Origin: DASXTC01 sp036505635
GTDB taxonomy: Bacteria > Acidobacteriota > Polarisedimenticolia > JACPZX01 > DASXTC01
Length of the DNA: 12,137 nt
Direction of reading: 5' to 3'
Assembly (NCBI GenBank): GCA_036505635.1
Contig: DASXTC010000046.1
Location: forward strand, 1 to 12,137
In this document: piece by piece, positions 1-6,859 of the stretch
Layout: every line of letters begins with the position of its first letter
Position numbering within the stretch: position 1 is the stretch's first letter
Translations under genes and position numbers: made by a program
The notes under the pieces: generated by a model
Seen by the model: the letters and a program-made list of their open reading frames with translations, nothing else
The model's database searches: none
Told to the model about the DNA's origin: nothing

Positions 1-1
1 G

Positions 2-172
2 GGAGGCGGCCACGATGAGGCCAACCGCGAGTGTCTCTGCCGGTTCCATCACCAGTGCGGCGAGCACGGCGGACTGGCCTCGTGTCGCGGGCAGGCTCCG
101 CTCGATGTCGTCTGGCGGCTGGGGCGCCAGGACGTCGGGACCTGGTGGAGGAATGAAGTGCGGATGGGATGA
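2..172 (+). CDS. HNH endonuclease-like protein, C-terminal fragment (5' end outside window)
   Basis: An open frame runs from base 2 to a TGA at 170-172 and gives 56 residues with no start codon, so it is the 3' end of a gene that begins before the window. The fragment has the second half of an HNH nuclease motif: a Gly-rich turn, Asn8, Cys13, then the His16-His17 pair, followed by His22-Gly-Gly. The spacing N-x4-C-x2-HH matches the family. After it comes the tail typical of this nuclease group: an R-G-x-A-P-L stretch, a W-R-L-G stretch (38-41) and a W-W-R-N stretch (48-51). HNH nucleases cut DNA using a metal held by these His/Asn residues; the first catalytic His would lie outside the window. 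Such genes are often stand-alone and mobile. It ends 8 bp before the convergent mtnA stop. Family assignment is from motif recognition only. Confidence 0.72.
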   Translation, partial: GGGHDEANRECLCRFHHQCGEHGGLASCRGQAPLDVVWRLGRQDVGTWWRNEVRMG

Positions 173-180
173 GGCTGGCG

Positions 181-1239
181 TCAGATGCCGTTGAGCCGTG
201 CCAGGCTCTCGGTGTAGGGCGGGCGCGCGACGCCGGCCTCGGTGATGATGGCGCTGATGTAACGGTGCGGGGTCACGTCGAAGGCGGGGTTTGCGGCCGG
301 GACGCCATCGGGGGCGATCCTCTGGTCGCGGATGTGAGTCACCTCGCGGGCATCGCGTTCCTCGATCGGGATGTGATCTCCCGTGGGGATCTTGAGATCG
401 ATCGTCGACAGCGGGGCAGCCACGAAGAAGGGGATGCCGTTCTCCCTGGCGAGGACCGCCACGCTGTAGGTCCCGATCTTGTTGGCGGTGTCGCCGTTTG
501 CGGCGATCCGGTCGGCCCCCACGATGACGGCGCCGATCTCCCCCTTTTTCATGAAATGGCCCGCCATGTTGTCGGTGATCACGGTGACGGGGATGTTGTC
601 CCTGGCCAGCTCCCATGCGGTCAGACGGGCGCCCTGCAGGAAGGGACGGGTCTCGTCGGCCAGCACGGTGATCTTCTTGCCCGCCTCCACGGCCGCGCGG
701 ATGACGCCCAGCGCGGTCCCGTAACCGGACGTGGCCAGCGCCCCGGCGTTGCAATGCGTCAGGACGTTGCCGGAGTCGGGCATCAGCGCCGCGCCATGCC
801 GTCCCATCCGGCGGCAGGCTTCCTCGTCCTCGCGGCGCATCGCCCTGGCCTCCTCCACGAGGCGCGCCGCGATCCTCTCGGGTTTCTGGTCCGATGCGGA
901 GCGCGTGACGCGGCGCATCCTCTCGATCGCCCAGAAGAGGTTGACCGCGGTCGGTCGCGTCGACGCCATCAGCGAGCAGACCTCCTCGAGTCGGCTCGCG
1001 AACCGGTCCGCGGGCAGCCCGACGGCCCGCACGGCCCCCAGCGCAACGCCCATCGCGGCGGCCACCCCGATGGCCGGCGCTCCGCGGATCACCATCTTGC
1101 GGATCGCGTCGGCGACCTCCTCGGAGCTCTTCAGCACGAGGTAGACCTCCTCGGTCGGGAGGAGCCGCTGATCGAGCATCACCACGCCGTCGTCGGTCCA
1201 CTCGACCGTGTGGAAGGAAGTCTCTCGCAAGTCACTCAT
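181..1239 (-). CDS. mtnA: S-methyl-5-thioribose-1-phosphate isomerase
   Basis: This enzyme converts 5-methylthioribose-1-phosphate to 5-methylthioribulose-1-phosphate in the cytoplasmic methionine salvage pathway. The 352-residue protein has the family's usual length. It shows R-G-A-P-A-I-G at 52-58, T-H-C-N-A-G at 161-166 with the catalytic Cys163, D-E-T-R-P at 195-199, an I-T-D-N-M stretch at 221-225, and G-A-D-R at 241-244 with the catalytic Asp243, followed by N-G-D-T-A-N-K-I-G-T-Y. These features separate it from the related eIF2B and ribose-1,5-bisphosphate isomerase proteins. I chose the ATG at 1239 because the frame's longer start (1290) would overlap the divergent mutase and adds 17 residues unlike MtnA. 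No Shine-Dalgarno sequence precedes either start. No other methionine-salvage gene is in the window, so it appears to stand alone. Confidence 0.95.
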   Translation of the reverse strand: MSDLRETSFHTVEWTDDGVVMLDQRLLPTEEVYLVLKSSEEVADAIRKMVIRGAPAIGVAAAMGVALGAVRAVGLPADRFASRLEEVCSLMASTRPTAVNLFWAIERMRRVTRSASDQKPERIAARLVEEARAMRREDEEACRRMGRHGAALMPDSGNVLTHCNAGALATSGYGTALGVIRAAVEAGKKITVLADETRPFLQGARLTAWELARDNIPVTVITDNMAGHFMKKGEIGAVIVGADRIAANGDTANKIGTYSVAVLARENGIPFFVAAPLSTIDLKIPTGDHIPIEERDAREVTHIRDQRIAPDGVPAANPAFDVTPHRYISAIITEAGVARPPYTESLARLNGI

Positions 1240-1264
1240 GACGCGGATGATATACTCAGCCGGC
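1240..1264. promoter_or_regulatory. Divergent intergenic gap with back-to-back -10-like boxes
   Basis: Only 25 bp separate the mtnA and mutase start codons. On the + strand TATACT (1251-1256) lies 8 nt before the mutase ATG. On the - strand TATCAT (1252 down to 1247) lies 7 nt before the mtnA ATG, so the two boxes overlap by two bases. Neither side has a purine-rich ribosome binding site. If the boxes are real, transcription would start at or within a few bases of each ATG, giving leaderless messages. I see no good -35 element on the + side. The boxes are seen in the sequence; their function is inferred. Confidence 0.4.
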
Positions 1265-2854
1265 ATGCCTGACAAACGGCGGTTCTCCACCGATCCCGAC
1301 CTCGAGCCGGAAGCGATCTACGGCCCGGACGAAGCTTCCCAGGTCGACCCCGACCGCGACATCGGGTATCCCGGCGAGCCCCCTTTCACGCGCGGCATCC
1401 AGCCCACGATGTACCGCGGGCGTTTCTGGACGATGCGCCAGTATGCCGGCTTCGGCTCGGCGGCCGAGACGAACCGGCGCTTCCGGTACCTGCTGGAGCA
1501 GGGGCAGACGGGCCTTTCGGTCGCCTTCGACCTGCCCACGCAGATGGGATACGACTCGGATCACCCGATGGCGCTCGGGGAGGTCGGCCGTTCCGGCGTC
1601 GCCATCGACACCATCGAGGACATGGAGAGGCTGCTCGAGGGTATCCCTCTCGACGAGGTCTCCACCTCGATGACGATCAACGCCACCGCCTCCACGCTGC
1701 TCTGCCTGTATGTCGCGGTGGCGCGGCGCCGGGGCATCCCGATCGGAAAGCTTTCCGGCACGATCCAGAACGACATCCTCAAGGAGTACGCGGCGCGCGG
1801 GACCTACATCTACCCGCCCGGCCCCTCGATGCGCGTGGTGACCGACACGTTGGCCTACTGCGCGGAGCATCTGCCTCGCTGGAACCCCATCTCGATCTCC
1901 GGCTACCACATGCGCGAGGCCGGCTGCACCGCGGTGCAGGAGGTCGCCTTCACGCTGGCCAACGGGCTCGCGTACCTGCAGGCGGCCCGCAGCGCCGGCA
2001 TCCGGCTCGAGGATCTCGCCCCCCGCGTCTCGTTCTTCTTCAACGCCCACAGCAACCTGCTGGAGGAGGTGGCCAAGTTCCGCGCCGCGCGCCGCCTCTG
2101 GGCGCGGCTCACCCTCGAGCGGCTCAACCTCACCGACCCGCGCGCGCGGATGCTGAGGTTTCATGCCCAGACGGCCGGCTCGACGCTCGCGGCCCAGCAG
2201 CCGGAGAACAACGTCGTGCGCGTGGCGATCCAGGCGCTGGCCGCGGTGCTGGGGGGCACGCAGTCGCTGCACACCAACTCCATGGACGAGGCGCTCTCGC
2301 TGCCCACCGAGCGGGCCGCGACGGTCGCGCTGAGGACCCAGCAGATCATCGCGGAGGAGTCGGGCATCACCAACACGGTCGATCCCGTGGCCGGATCGTG
2401 GCACGTCGAGGCGATGACCTCCCGGATCGAGGAAAAGGCCCTGGAGCTGATCGAGGCGATTGACCGGATGGGAGGCGCGGTGAGGGCCATCGAGGAGGGG
2501 TACGTCCAGCGGCAGATCCAGGAGGCCGCCTACCGCTACCAGACCGAGATCGAGCAGGGGGAGCGCGGCATCGTGGGGGTCAACCGCTATGCGGACCGCG
2601 GCGGGGCGTCGATCCCCATACACAAGCTCGACCCGGCGCTGGAGCGCGAGCAGGTCGTCCGGCTGCGCGCGTTCCGCGCCCGCCGTGACTCCGCCAGGGC
2701 GAAGATGGCCCTGTCGGGCCTCGCGGCCGCCGCGAGCAGCCCCCAGAACCTCCTCCCGCACATCCTGGAGGCGGTCGAGTCGGGCGCCACGCTGGGCGAG
2801 ATCGCAGACACCCTGCGCGGCGTGTTCACCACCTACACCGATTCCCAGGTTTGA
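1265..2854 (+). CDS. mcmA: Methylmalonyl-CoA mutase, large (catalytic) subunit
   Basis: This is the adenosylcobalamin-dependent TIM-barrel chain that interconverts (R)-methylmalonyl-CoA and succinyl-CoA, as used in propionate and branched-chain amino-acid breakdown. The 529 residues include F-W-T-M-R-Q-Y-A-G-F (54-63), S-V-A-F-D-L-P-T-Q (85-93), G-T-I-Q-N-D-I-L-K-E (165-174), the S-I-S-G-Y-H region ending at His215, and S-L-H-T-N-S (334-339). Aligned by eye to the Propionibacterium enzyme, Tyr60, Gln168, Arg178 and His215 match Tyr89, Gln197, Arg207 and His244. Isobutyryl-CoA mutase has Phe and Gln at the Tyr and Arg positions, so true methylmalonyl-CoA specificity is inferred. The chain stops after the barrel and linker, with no D-x-H-x-x-G cobalamin domain; a separate small subunit must exist elsewhere. 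I chose ATG 1265 because earlier in-frame ATGs (1208, 1238) run into mtnA. No ribosome binding site is seen. Confidence 0.93.
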   Translation: MPDKRRFSTDPDLEPEAIYGPDEASQVDPDRDIGYPGEPPFTRGIQPTMYRGRFWTMRQYAGFGSAAETNRRFRYLLEQGQTGLSVAFDLPTQMGYDSDHPMALGEVGRSGVAIDTIEDMERLLEGIPLDEVSTSMTINATASTLLCLYVAVARRRGIPIGKLSGTIQNDILKEYAARGTYIYPPGPSMRVVTDTLAYCAEHLPRWNPISISGYHMREAGCTAVQEVAFTLANGLAYLQAARSAGIRLEDLAPRVSFFFNAHSNLLEEVAKFRAARRLWARLTLERLNLTDPRARMLRFHAQTAGSTLAAQQPENNVVRVAIQALAAVLGGTQSLHTNSMDEALSLPTERAATVALRTQQIIAEESGITNTVDPVAGSWHVEAMTSRIEEKALELIEAIDRMGGAVRAIEEGYVQRQIQEAAYRYQTEIEQGERGIVGVNRYADRGGASIPIHKLDPALEREQVVRLRAFRARRDSARAKMALSGLAAAASSPQNLLPHILEAVESGATLGEIADTLRGVFTTYTDSQV

Positions 2855-2877
2855 AGCCGCCCCCCTCATGGTAGAGT
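2851..2877 (+). promoter_or_regulatory. Possible promoter for the dppD-dppF pair
   Basis: TTGAAG (2851-2856) overlaps the mutase stop codon and TAGAGT (2872-2877) follows after a 15-nt spacer. Each box matches four of six consensus positions. The box lies 9 nt before the dppD ATG, which lacks a Shine-Dalgarno sequence, the same layout as in front of the mutase. The short spacer and modest matches make this tentative; read-through from the mutase is the alternative. Confidence 0.28.
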
Positions 2878-2886
2878 GTCGCCGTC

Positions 2887-3942
2887 ATGCTCGAGGTCCG
2901 GGGGCTCCGTACTTTTTTCTTCACCGAGACCGGCGTCGTCAAGGCGGTCGATGACATCTCCTTCCGGATGGCACAAGGGGAGGTGCTCGGGCTCGTGGGC
3001 GAGTCCGGGTGCGGCAAGACGGTCACCGCGTTGTCGCTCATGCGCCTCGTGTCGCCGCCCGGGCGGATCGTCGGTGGCGAGGTCTATTTCGAGGGACGCG
3101 ATCTCCTCGCGCTGCCCGAGGCGCGGATGCGCGAGCTGCGCGGCGCCCGCATCGCGATGGTCTTCCAGGAGCCGGCATCCGCGCTCAACCCCGTCTTCAC
3201 CATCGGGTATCAGGTCGCCGAGGCCCTGATCATCCACGGGAAGGCCGGCAAGAAGGAAGCCCTGAAGGAGGCCGGGAGGATGTTGCGCGAGGTCGCCATC
3301 CCGGACCCCGACCGCCGGCTGAAGGAGTACCCGCATCAGCTTTCGGGAGGGATGCGCCAGCGCGTCATGATCGCCATGGCCCTCATCTGCGAGCCGACGC
3401 TGCTTATCGCCGACGAGCCGACCACGGCGCTCGACGTCACGATCCAGGCGCAGATCCTCGACCTGCTGCTGCGGATGCGCGAGAAGTACAGGCTCACGGT
3501 CCTCCTGATCACGCATGACCTCGGCGTGGTCGCCGAGGCGGCCGACCGCGTCGCCGTGATGTACGCGGGGAAGATAGTGGAGGAGGCCGGGGTGCGCGAG
3601 CTCTTCCGGTCGCCGCTGCACCCCTACACCGAAGGATTGCTGCGGTCGATCCCCGGTCTGCAGAAGGGCGCGAGCCCGCGGCCCGGCACGGCCCTCGACA
3701 GGCCGCGGCTGCGCGCCATCGAGGGGATGGTCCCGGATCTGCACCGATTGCCGCGCGGCTGCTCTTTCAACCCGAGGTGCCCCGACGTCATGGCCGAATG
3801 CCATGAGAACCCTCCCGCTCTGCTCGCGCCCGAGCTTGCGGGCGGAGCCCATCGACGGGTGGCCTGCTACAAGCACAAACCGGCCCCCGAGGCCCCGCCG
3901 CCGGTGGATGGGCGTGGATGGGATCCCTCGAGGGGGAGGTAA
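2887..3942 (+). CDS. dppD: Dipeptide/oligopeptide ABC transporter ATP-binding protein, DppD/OppD type
   Basis: This cytoplasmic ATPase is one half of the motor of a peptide or nickel-type importer. In its 351 residues I see Walker A G-E-S-G-C-G-K-T at 38-45, Q-loop Gln94, signature L-S-G-G-M at 152-156, Walker B L-L-I-A-D-E-P at 172-178 and switch His210. The C-terminal oligopeptide-transporter extension starts near the S-P-L-H-P-Y-T motif (242-248). It carries Cys292, Cys298, Cys305 and Cys327, a four-cysteine pattern that in some DppD proteins binds an iron-sulfur cluster; cluster binding here is inferred. The start is ATG 2887, 32 bp after the mutase stop, with no clear ribosome binding site. 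dppF follows after 9 bp, so the two are co-transcribed. No permease or substrate-binding protein is in the window, so the substrate is unknown; peptides are the default for the family. Confidence 0.92.
   Translation: MLEVRGLRTFFFTETGVVKAVDDISFRMAQGEVLGLVGESGCGKTVTALSLMRLVSPPGRIVGGEVYFEGRDLLALPEARMRELRGARIAMVFQEPASALNPVFTIGYQVAEALIIHGKAGKKEALKEAGRMLREVAIPDPDRRLKEYPHQLSGGMRQRVMIAMALICEPTLLIADEPTTALDVTIQAQILDLLLRMREKYRLTVLLITHDLGVVAEAADRVAVMYAGKIVEEAGVRELFRSPLHPYTEGLLRSIPGLQKGASPRPGTALDRPRLRAIEGMVPDLHRLPRGCSFNPRCPDVMAECHENPPALLAPELAGGAHRRVACYKHKPAPEAPPPVDGRGWDPSRGR
3935..3940 (+). promoter_or_regulatory. Ribosome binding site of dppF
   Basis: GGAGGT overlaps the dppD stop codon (TAA 3940-3942) and sits 11 nt before the dppF ATG at 3952. 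This suggests translational coupling of the pair. Confidence 0.6.
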
Positions 3943-3951
3943 ACGGCCACG

Positions 3952-4938
3952 ATGCCCGCGCTGCTCGAGATAAGAGGCCTGAGGAAGCACTTTCCGATCC
4001 ACGGGGGTTTCTTCGGCCGCGTCACGGGCCAGGTGCGCGCGCTGGACGGCGTGGACCTGACGCTGGAAGCCGGCAGGACGCTGGGCCTGGTGGGTGAGTC
4101 GGGTTCGGGCAAGACGACGCTGGGGCGCTGCGTGCTGCGCCTCATCGAGCCCACGTCGGGGACCGTCTCGTTCGAGGGGAGCAACATCCTGGAGCTCGAC
4201 GCTCGCACCATGCGGGCGCAGCGCCGCCAGATGCAGATCATCTTCCAGGATCCTTACTCGTCGCTCAACCCGCGGATGACGGTCGCCTCCATCGTGGGCG
4301 AACCGTTCGCCATCCACCGGCTCGCGCGCGGGCAGGATCGGAGGGACCGAGTCGCCGCGCTGCTGAGGACCGTGGGGCTGGACCTCTCCGCCATGAGCAG
4401 GTACCCCCACGAGTTCTCGGGAGGACAGCGCCAGCGGATCGGGATCGCCCGGGCCCTGGCGCTCAAGCCGAAGATGATCGTGGCCGACGAGCCGGTCTCC
4501 GCGCTCGATGTCTCGATCCAGGCGCAGATCCTGAACCTGCTGGTCGATCTCCAGAAAGAGTTCGGCATCGCCTACCTCTTCATCGCCCACGACCTGAGGA
4601 TCGTCGAGCACATCTCGGACACCGTGGCGGTGATGTACCTGGGCCGGATCGTCGAGTACGCCACCACGCGAAGGCTCTTCGACTCGCCGCTGCACCCCTA
4701 CACCCAGGCATTGCTCTCGGCGATCCCGGTGATCGACCCGGAGACGCGCCGGCGCCGCGTGATCGTGCCGGGGGACATGCCGAGCGCGGCGGCGCCACCG
4801 CCCGGGTGCCGCTTCCACACGCGGTGCCCGGTGGCCGTGGAGGTATGCAGGAGCGTCGATCCGCCCCTGATCGACCTGGGGGACGGGCATCTGGCGGCCT
4901 GCCATCTCGTCCAGCCAGGCAACTCCCGGACGGTCTGA
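3952..4938 (+). CDS. dppF: Dipeptide/oligopeptide ABC transporter ATP-binding protein, DppF/OppF type
   Basis: This is the second ATPase of the importer and is expected to pair with the DppD-type subunit upstream. The 328 residues show Walker A G-E-S-G-S-G-K-T at 48-55, Q-loop Gln99 in I-F-Q-D-P, signature F-S-G-G-Q at 155-159, Walker B M-I-V-A-D-E-P at 175-181 and switch His213. The N-terminal F-P-I stretch followed by a Gly-rich loop before V-R-A-L-D is typical of the F subunit. The C-terminal extension begins at S-P-L-H-P-Y-T (245-251) and ends with Cys286, Cys292, Cys299 and Cys317, so the four-cysteine motif is present here too. It lies 9 bp after dppD. The next gene downstream is an outer-membrane protein after a 195-bp gap, not a permease, so this is an ATPase-only pair at this locus. 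Confidence 0.92.
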   Translation: MPALLEIRGLRKHFPIHGGFFGRVTGQVRALDGVDLTLEAGRTLGLVGESGSGKTTLGRCVLRLIEPTSGTVSFEGSNILELDARTMRAQRRQMQIIFQDPYSSLNPRMTVASIVGEPFAIHRLARGQDRRDRVAALLRTVGLDLSAMSRYPHEFSGGQRQRIGIARALALKPKMIVADEPVSALDVSIQAQILNLLVDLQKEFGIAYLFIAHDLRIVEHISDTVAVMYLGRIVEYATTRRLFDSPLHPYTQALLSAIPVIDPETRRRRVIVPGDMPSAAAPPPGCRFHTRCPVAVEVCRSVDPPLIDLGDGHLAACHLVQPGNSRTV

Positions 4939-4970
4939 ACGTTAAAGGGAGCGTGCGGGGGACCTGCCTC

Positions 4971-5000
4971 TTGACGCGGCCGGTCCACTGGTGCGAGTAT
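4971..5000 (+). promoter_or_regulatory. Candidate sigma-70-like promoter of the efflux operon
   Basis: TTGACG (4971-4976, five of six matches to the -35 consensus) is followed after 18 bp by GAGTAT (4995-5000). The latter is preceded by TG one base upstream (4992-4993), as in an extended -10 element. The -10 match itself is weak (three of six). It lies in the only long gap (4939-5133) upstream of the efflux genes and would give an untranslated leader of about 125 nt. Confidence 0.33.
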
Positions 5001-5024
5001 CTGGGCTTCCAAAAACTCGAGGAA

Positions 5025-5032
5025 ACAATTGT
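5025..5032. repeat. Short palindrome ACAATTGT, possible operator
   Basis: A perfect 8-bp palindrome lies between the candidate promoter and the tolC-like start, in an AT-rich patch unlike the surrounding GC-rich DNA. Efflux operons are often controlled by a repressor binding a palindrome in the leader, but no regulator gene is nearby and 8 bp is short. Low confidence as a functional site. Confidence 0.2.
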
Positions 5033-5120
5033 CCATACCTGTGCGTATTCATGCGCGAACTTCCCCCCCTCCACGGGCGACCGGACGACATGAAGCAGTC
5101 GATACCCCAAGCGGACACGA

Positions 5121-5128
5121 GAGAGGTG
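5121..5128 (+). promoter_or_regulatory. Ribosome binding site that fixes the TolC-family start
   Basis: GAGAGGTG ends 5 nt before ATG 5134. It supports this start over the longer in-frame start at 5029 (TTG), because ATG 5134 opens directly into a signal peptide. Confidence 0.65.
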
Positions 5129-5133
5129 TGAAG

Positions 5134-6858
5134 ATGACCCTGAGCAGGCGCGTGCTTGTGCTGGCCCTCGGGCTGGCTGCCCCGGCCCTCTCCCTGGCGG
5201 CGGACCAGGGGCAGACACCACCCGCGGAGGCTGGCCCCCCTCCCATCAACCTGTCGCTGTCGGAGGCGGTCAAGCTGGCTTTCGAGAACAGCCTGGAGAT
5301 CAGGGTCCTTCGCTACACGCCCCAGATCCGCGAGAATGACATTCAGTTCCAGGAGGCCGTCTTCGATCCGGCTCTGACCGCGACCGTCTACAAGGCGGAT
5401 AATTCACGGCCCAGCCAGAACGTCTTCGACATCGGCACGTCGGGCACCATCGTGAGCATCGACTCCACCGTCAACGACTATGCCGTGGGGTTCATCGACC
5501 GGCTCCGCTGGGGAGCCAGCTACTCGGCGAACCTGGGAATGACCCGCCTGACCTCCAGCTCGCGTAACGCCGTCTTCCCGACGACCTATCAAACGTCCTT
5601 CGAGCTTGCGTACAATCAGTCGTTGCTGCGCAACTTCGGGCCCACGGCCAACAAGACGGGCATCGTGATCGCGCAGAACAACGAGCAGATCAGCCGGAGC
5701 CAGTTCCGCCAGCAGGTTCTCGACATTCTGAAGATCACTGAAGAGGCCTACTGGGAGCTCGTCTACGCTCGCCAGGATCTCGAGGTCAAGAACGAGTCGC
5801 TTCGACTGGCCCAGGAGCTGCTGAAGCTCAACAAGATCAAGGTGCAGGTGGGGACGCTGCCACCCATCGAGATAACCACGGCGGAGGCCGAGGTGGCCAA
5901 CCGCGAGCAGGGGGTCATCGTCGCCGAGAATGCGGTGCAGGATGCGGAGGATGTGCTGCGGCGAATCGTGAACATGCCCAAGTCGAGCTCCGAATGGCTG
6001 CGGCCGATCCTGACGACCGACGAGCCGACCTACTTCGACAGGCCGTTCGAGCTCGAGAAGGAGCTGCAGACCGCCAACGATCGCCGGCCCGATCTCGAGC
6101 AGGCCCGTCTCGACACGAAGAATGCCGAGGTGCGACTCGGATACGACCGCAACCAGATGAAGTGGGATCTCAATTTCAGGGCCACCTACACGCTCCTGGG
6201 GCTCTCCGGAGACTCCAAGGGCCTGTTCGGCGACGTGGCGGTCTTCTGCGCCGACGACGGCGTGGACGGCGTCGCGGCCACCGGAGACCCGGGAGAGGGG
6301 GACGGCATCTGCGAGTCGAGCCAGCCCGACACCGGCGCCACGCCGGCCGGCCCGGGCGAGACGCTGACGTTCGCCTCGGCGCAGTTCGCGCCGACACAGA
6401 ACGAGAACTTCCTCGACGCGCTGGAGTTCATCCGCGACCGAGACTTCGAGTCGTGGAGCGTGTCACTGGCGCTGGGGATCCCGATCGGAAACCGGGCCGC
6501 CGAGGCCACTTACACCTCATCGCGGCTGGCGAAAGAGCAGTCGGACATCGCCTACGAACGCGTGCGTCTCATCGCCGAGGTCCAGGTCCGCACGGCGGCG
6601 CGCGCCATCCTGACCAGCAAGAGACGCATCGACGCCGCCGACAAGAACGTCGAGTTGCAGAAAAAGAAGGTCGAGGCGGAGCAGAAGAAGTTCGAGAACG
6701 GCATGTCGACCTCCTTTCAGGTGCTGACCTTCCAGAACGACCTGATCACCGCGCTCGGGACGAGGAACCGCGCCCTTGTGGATTATCGCAGGTCGGTGAC
6801 GGCGCTCGAGCTCGCGAAGGGAACCCTTGACGAGTACCTGCAGGTGAGCATCCGGTAA
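5134..6858 (+). CDS. TolC-family outer-membrane efflux protein
   Basis: This is the outer-membrane exit duct of a tripartite efflux pump: a trimer with a beta barrel and a long alpha-helical periplasmic tunnel. Of 574 residues, 1-22 form a signal peptide (Arg-Arg, a Leu/Ala core, then S-L-A before A-D-Q). Two TolC repeats follow. The first has L-S-L-S-E-A-V-K-L-A-F-E-N near 40-52 and long helices at about 183-282. The second has R-R-P-D-L-E-Q-A-R (317-325) and helices at about 455-565. The beta-strand turn of the second repeat holds an unusual insertion, about residues 355-437. It is acidic and Gly-rich with Cys372 and Cys393 bracketing an Asp/Gly stretch, and is probably an extracellular loop. 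The gene is first in a same-strand run with a YIP1 protein, adaptor, ATPase and permease. The cargo is not evident. Confidence 0.88.
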   Translation: MTLSRRVLVLALGLAAPALSLAADQGQTPPAEAGPPPINLSLSEAVKLAFENSLEIRVLRYTPQIRENDIQFQEAVFDPALTATVYKADNSRPSQNVFDIGTSGTIVSIDSTVNDYAVGFIDRLRWGASYSANLGMTRLTSSSRNAVFPTTYQTSFELAYNQSLLRNFGPTANKTGIVIAQNNEQISRSQFRQQVLDILKITEEAYWELVYARQDLEVKNESLRLAQELLKLNKIKVQVGTLPPIEITTAEAEVANREQGVIVAENAVQDAEDVLRRIVNMPKSSSEWLRPILTTDEPTYFDRPFELEKELQTANDRRPDLEQARLDTKNAEVRLGYDRNQMKWDLNFRATYTLLGLSGDSKGLFGDVAVFCADDGVDGVAATGDPGEGDGICESSQPDTGATPAGPGETLTFASAQFAPTQNENFLDALEFIRDRDFESWSVSLALGIPIGNRAAEATYTSSRLAKEQSDIAYERVRLIAEVQVRTAARAILTSKRRIDAADKNVELQKKKVEAEQKKFENGMSTSFQVLTFQNDLITALGTRNRALVDYRRSVTALELAKGTLDEYLQVSIR

Positions 6859-6859
6859 C

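Noticed and set aside
1..49. A short - strand frame beginning at ATG 49 and running off the window edge
   Set aside because: Only 16 residues are visible, with no ribosome binding site, and it is antisense to the HNH-like fragment, which has much better motif support.
169..1272. A 367-codon open frame on the + strand opposite mtnA
   Set aside because: The opposite strand encodes MtnA with intact catalytic motifs. This frame has no family-like motifs.
1256..2869. A 537-codon open frame on the - strand opposite the mutase
   Set aside because: The low-complexity Arg/Gly/Asp composition is typical of antisense GC-rich frames. The + strand carries an unmistakable mutase with conserved active-site residues.
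3925..3934. A 10-bp palindrome CCCTCGAGGG at the end of dppD
   Set aside because: It is short, lies inside coding sequence and is GC-rich, so it is expected by chance. It has no T-run to suggest a terminator.
2866..4905. A 679-codon open frame on the - strand, antisense to dppD and dppF
   Set aside because: It is an antisense shadow of two high-GC genes. Its Arg/Gly/His-rich sequence shows two similar halves only because the two ATPases opposite it are paralogous. It has no recognisable domain.
4923..4985. Possible stem-loops after dppF (CTCCC/GGGAG and GGACC/GGTCC)
   Set aside because: The stems are 5 bp with loops of 18-19 nt and no T-run, too weak to call a terminator.
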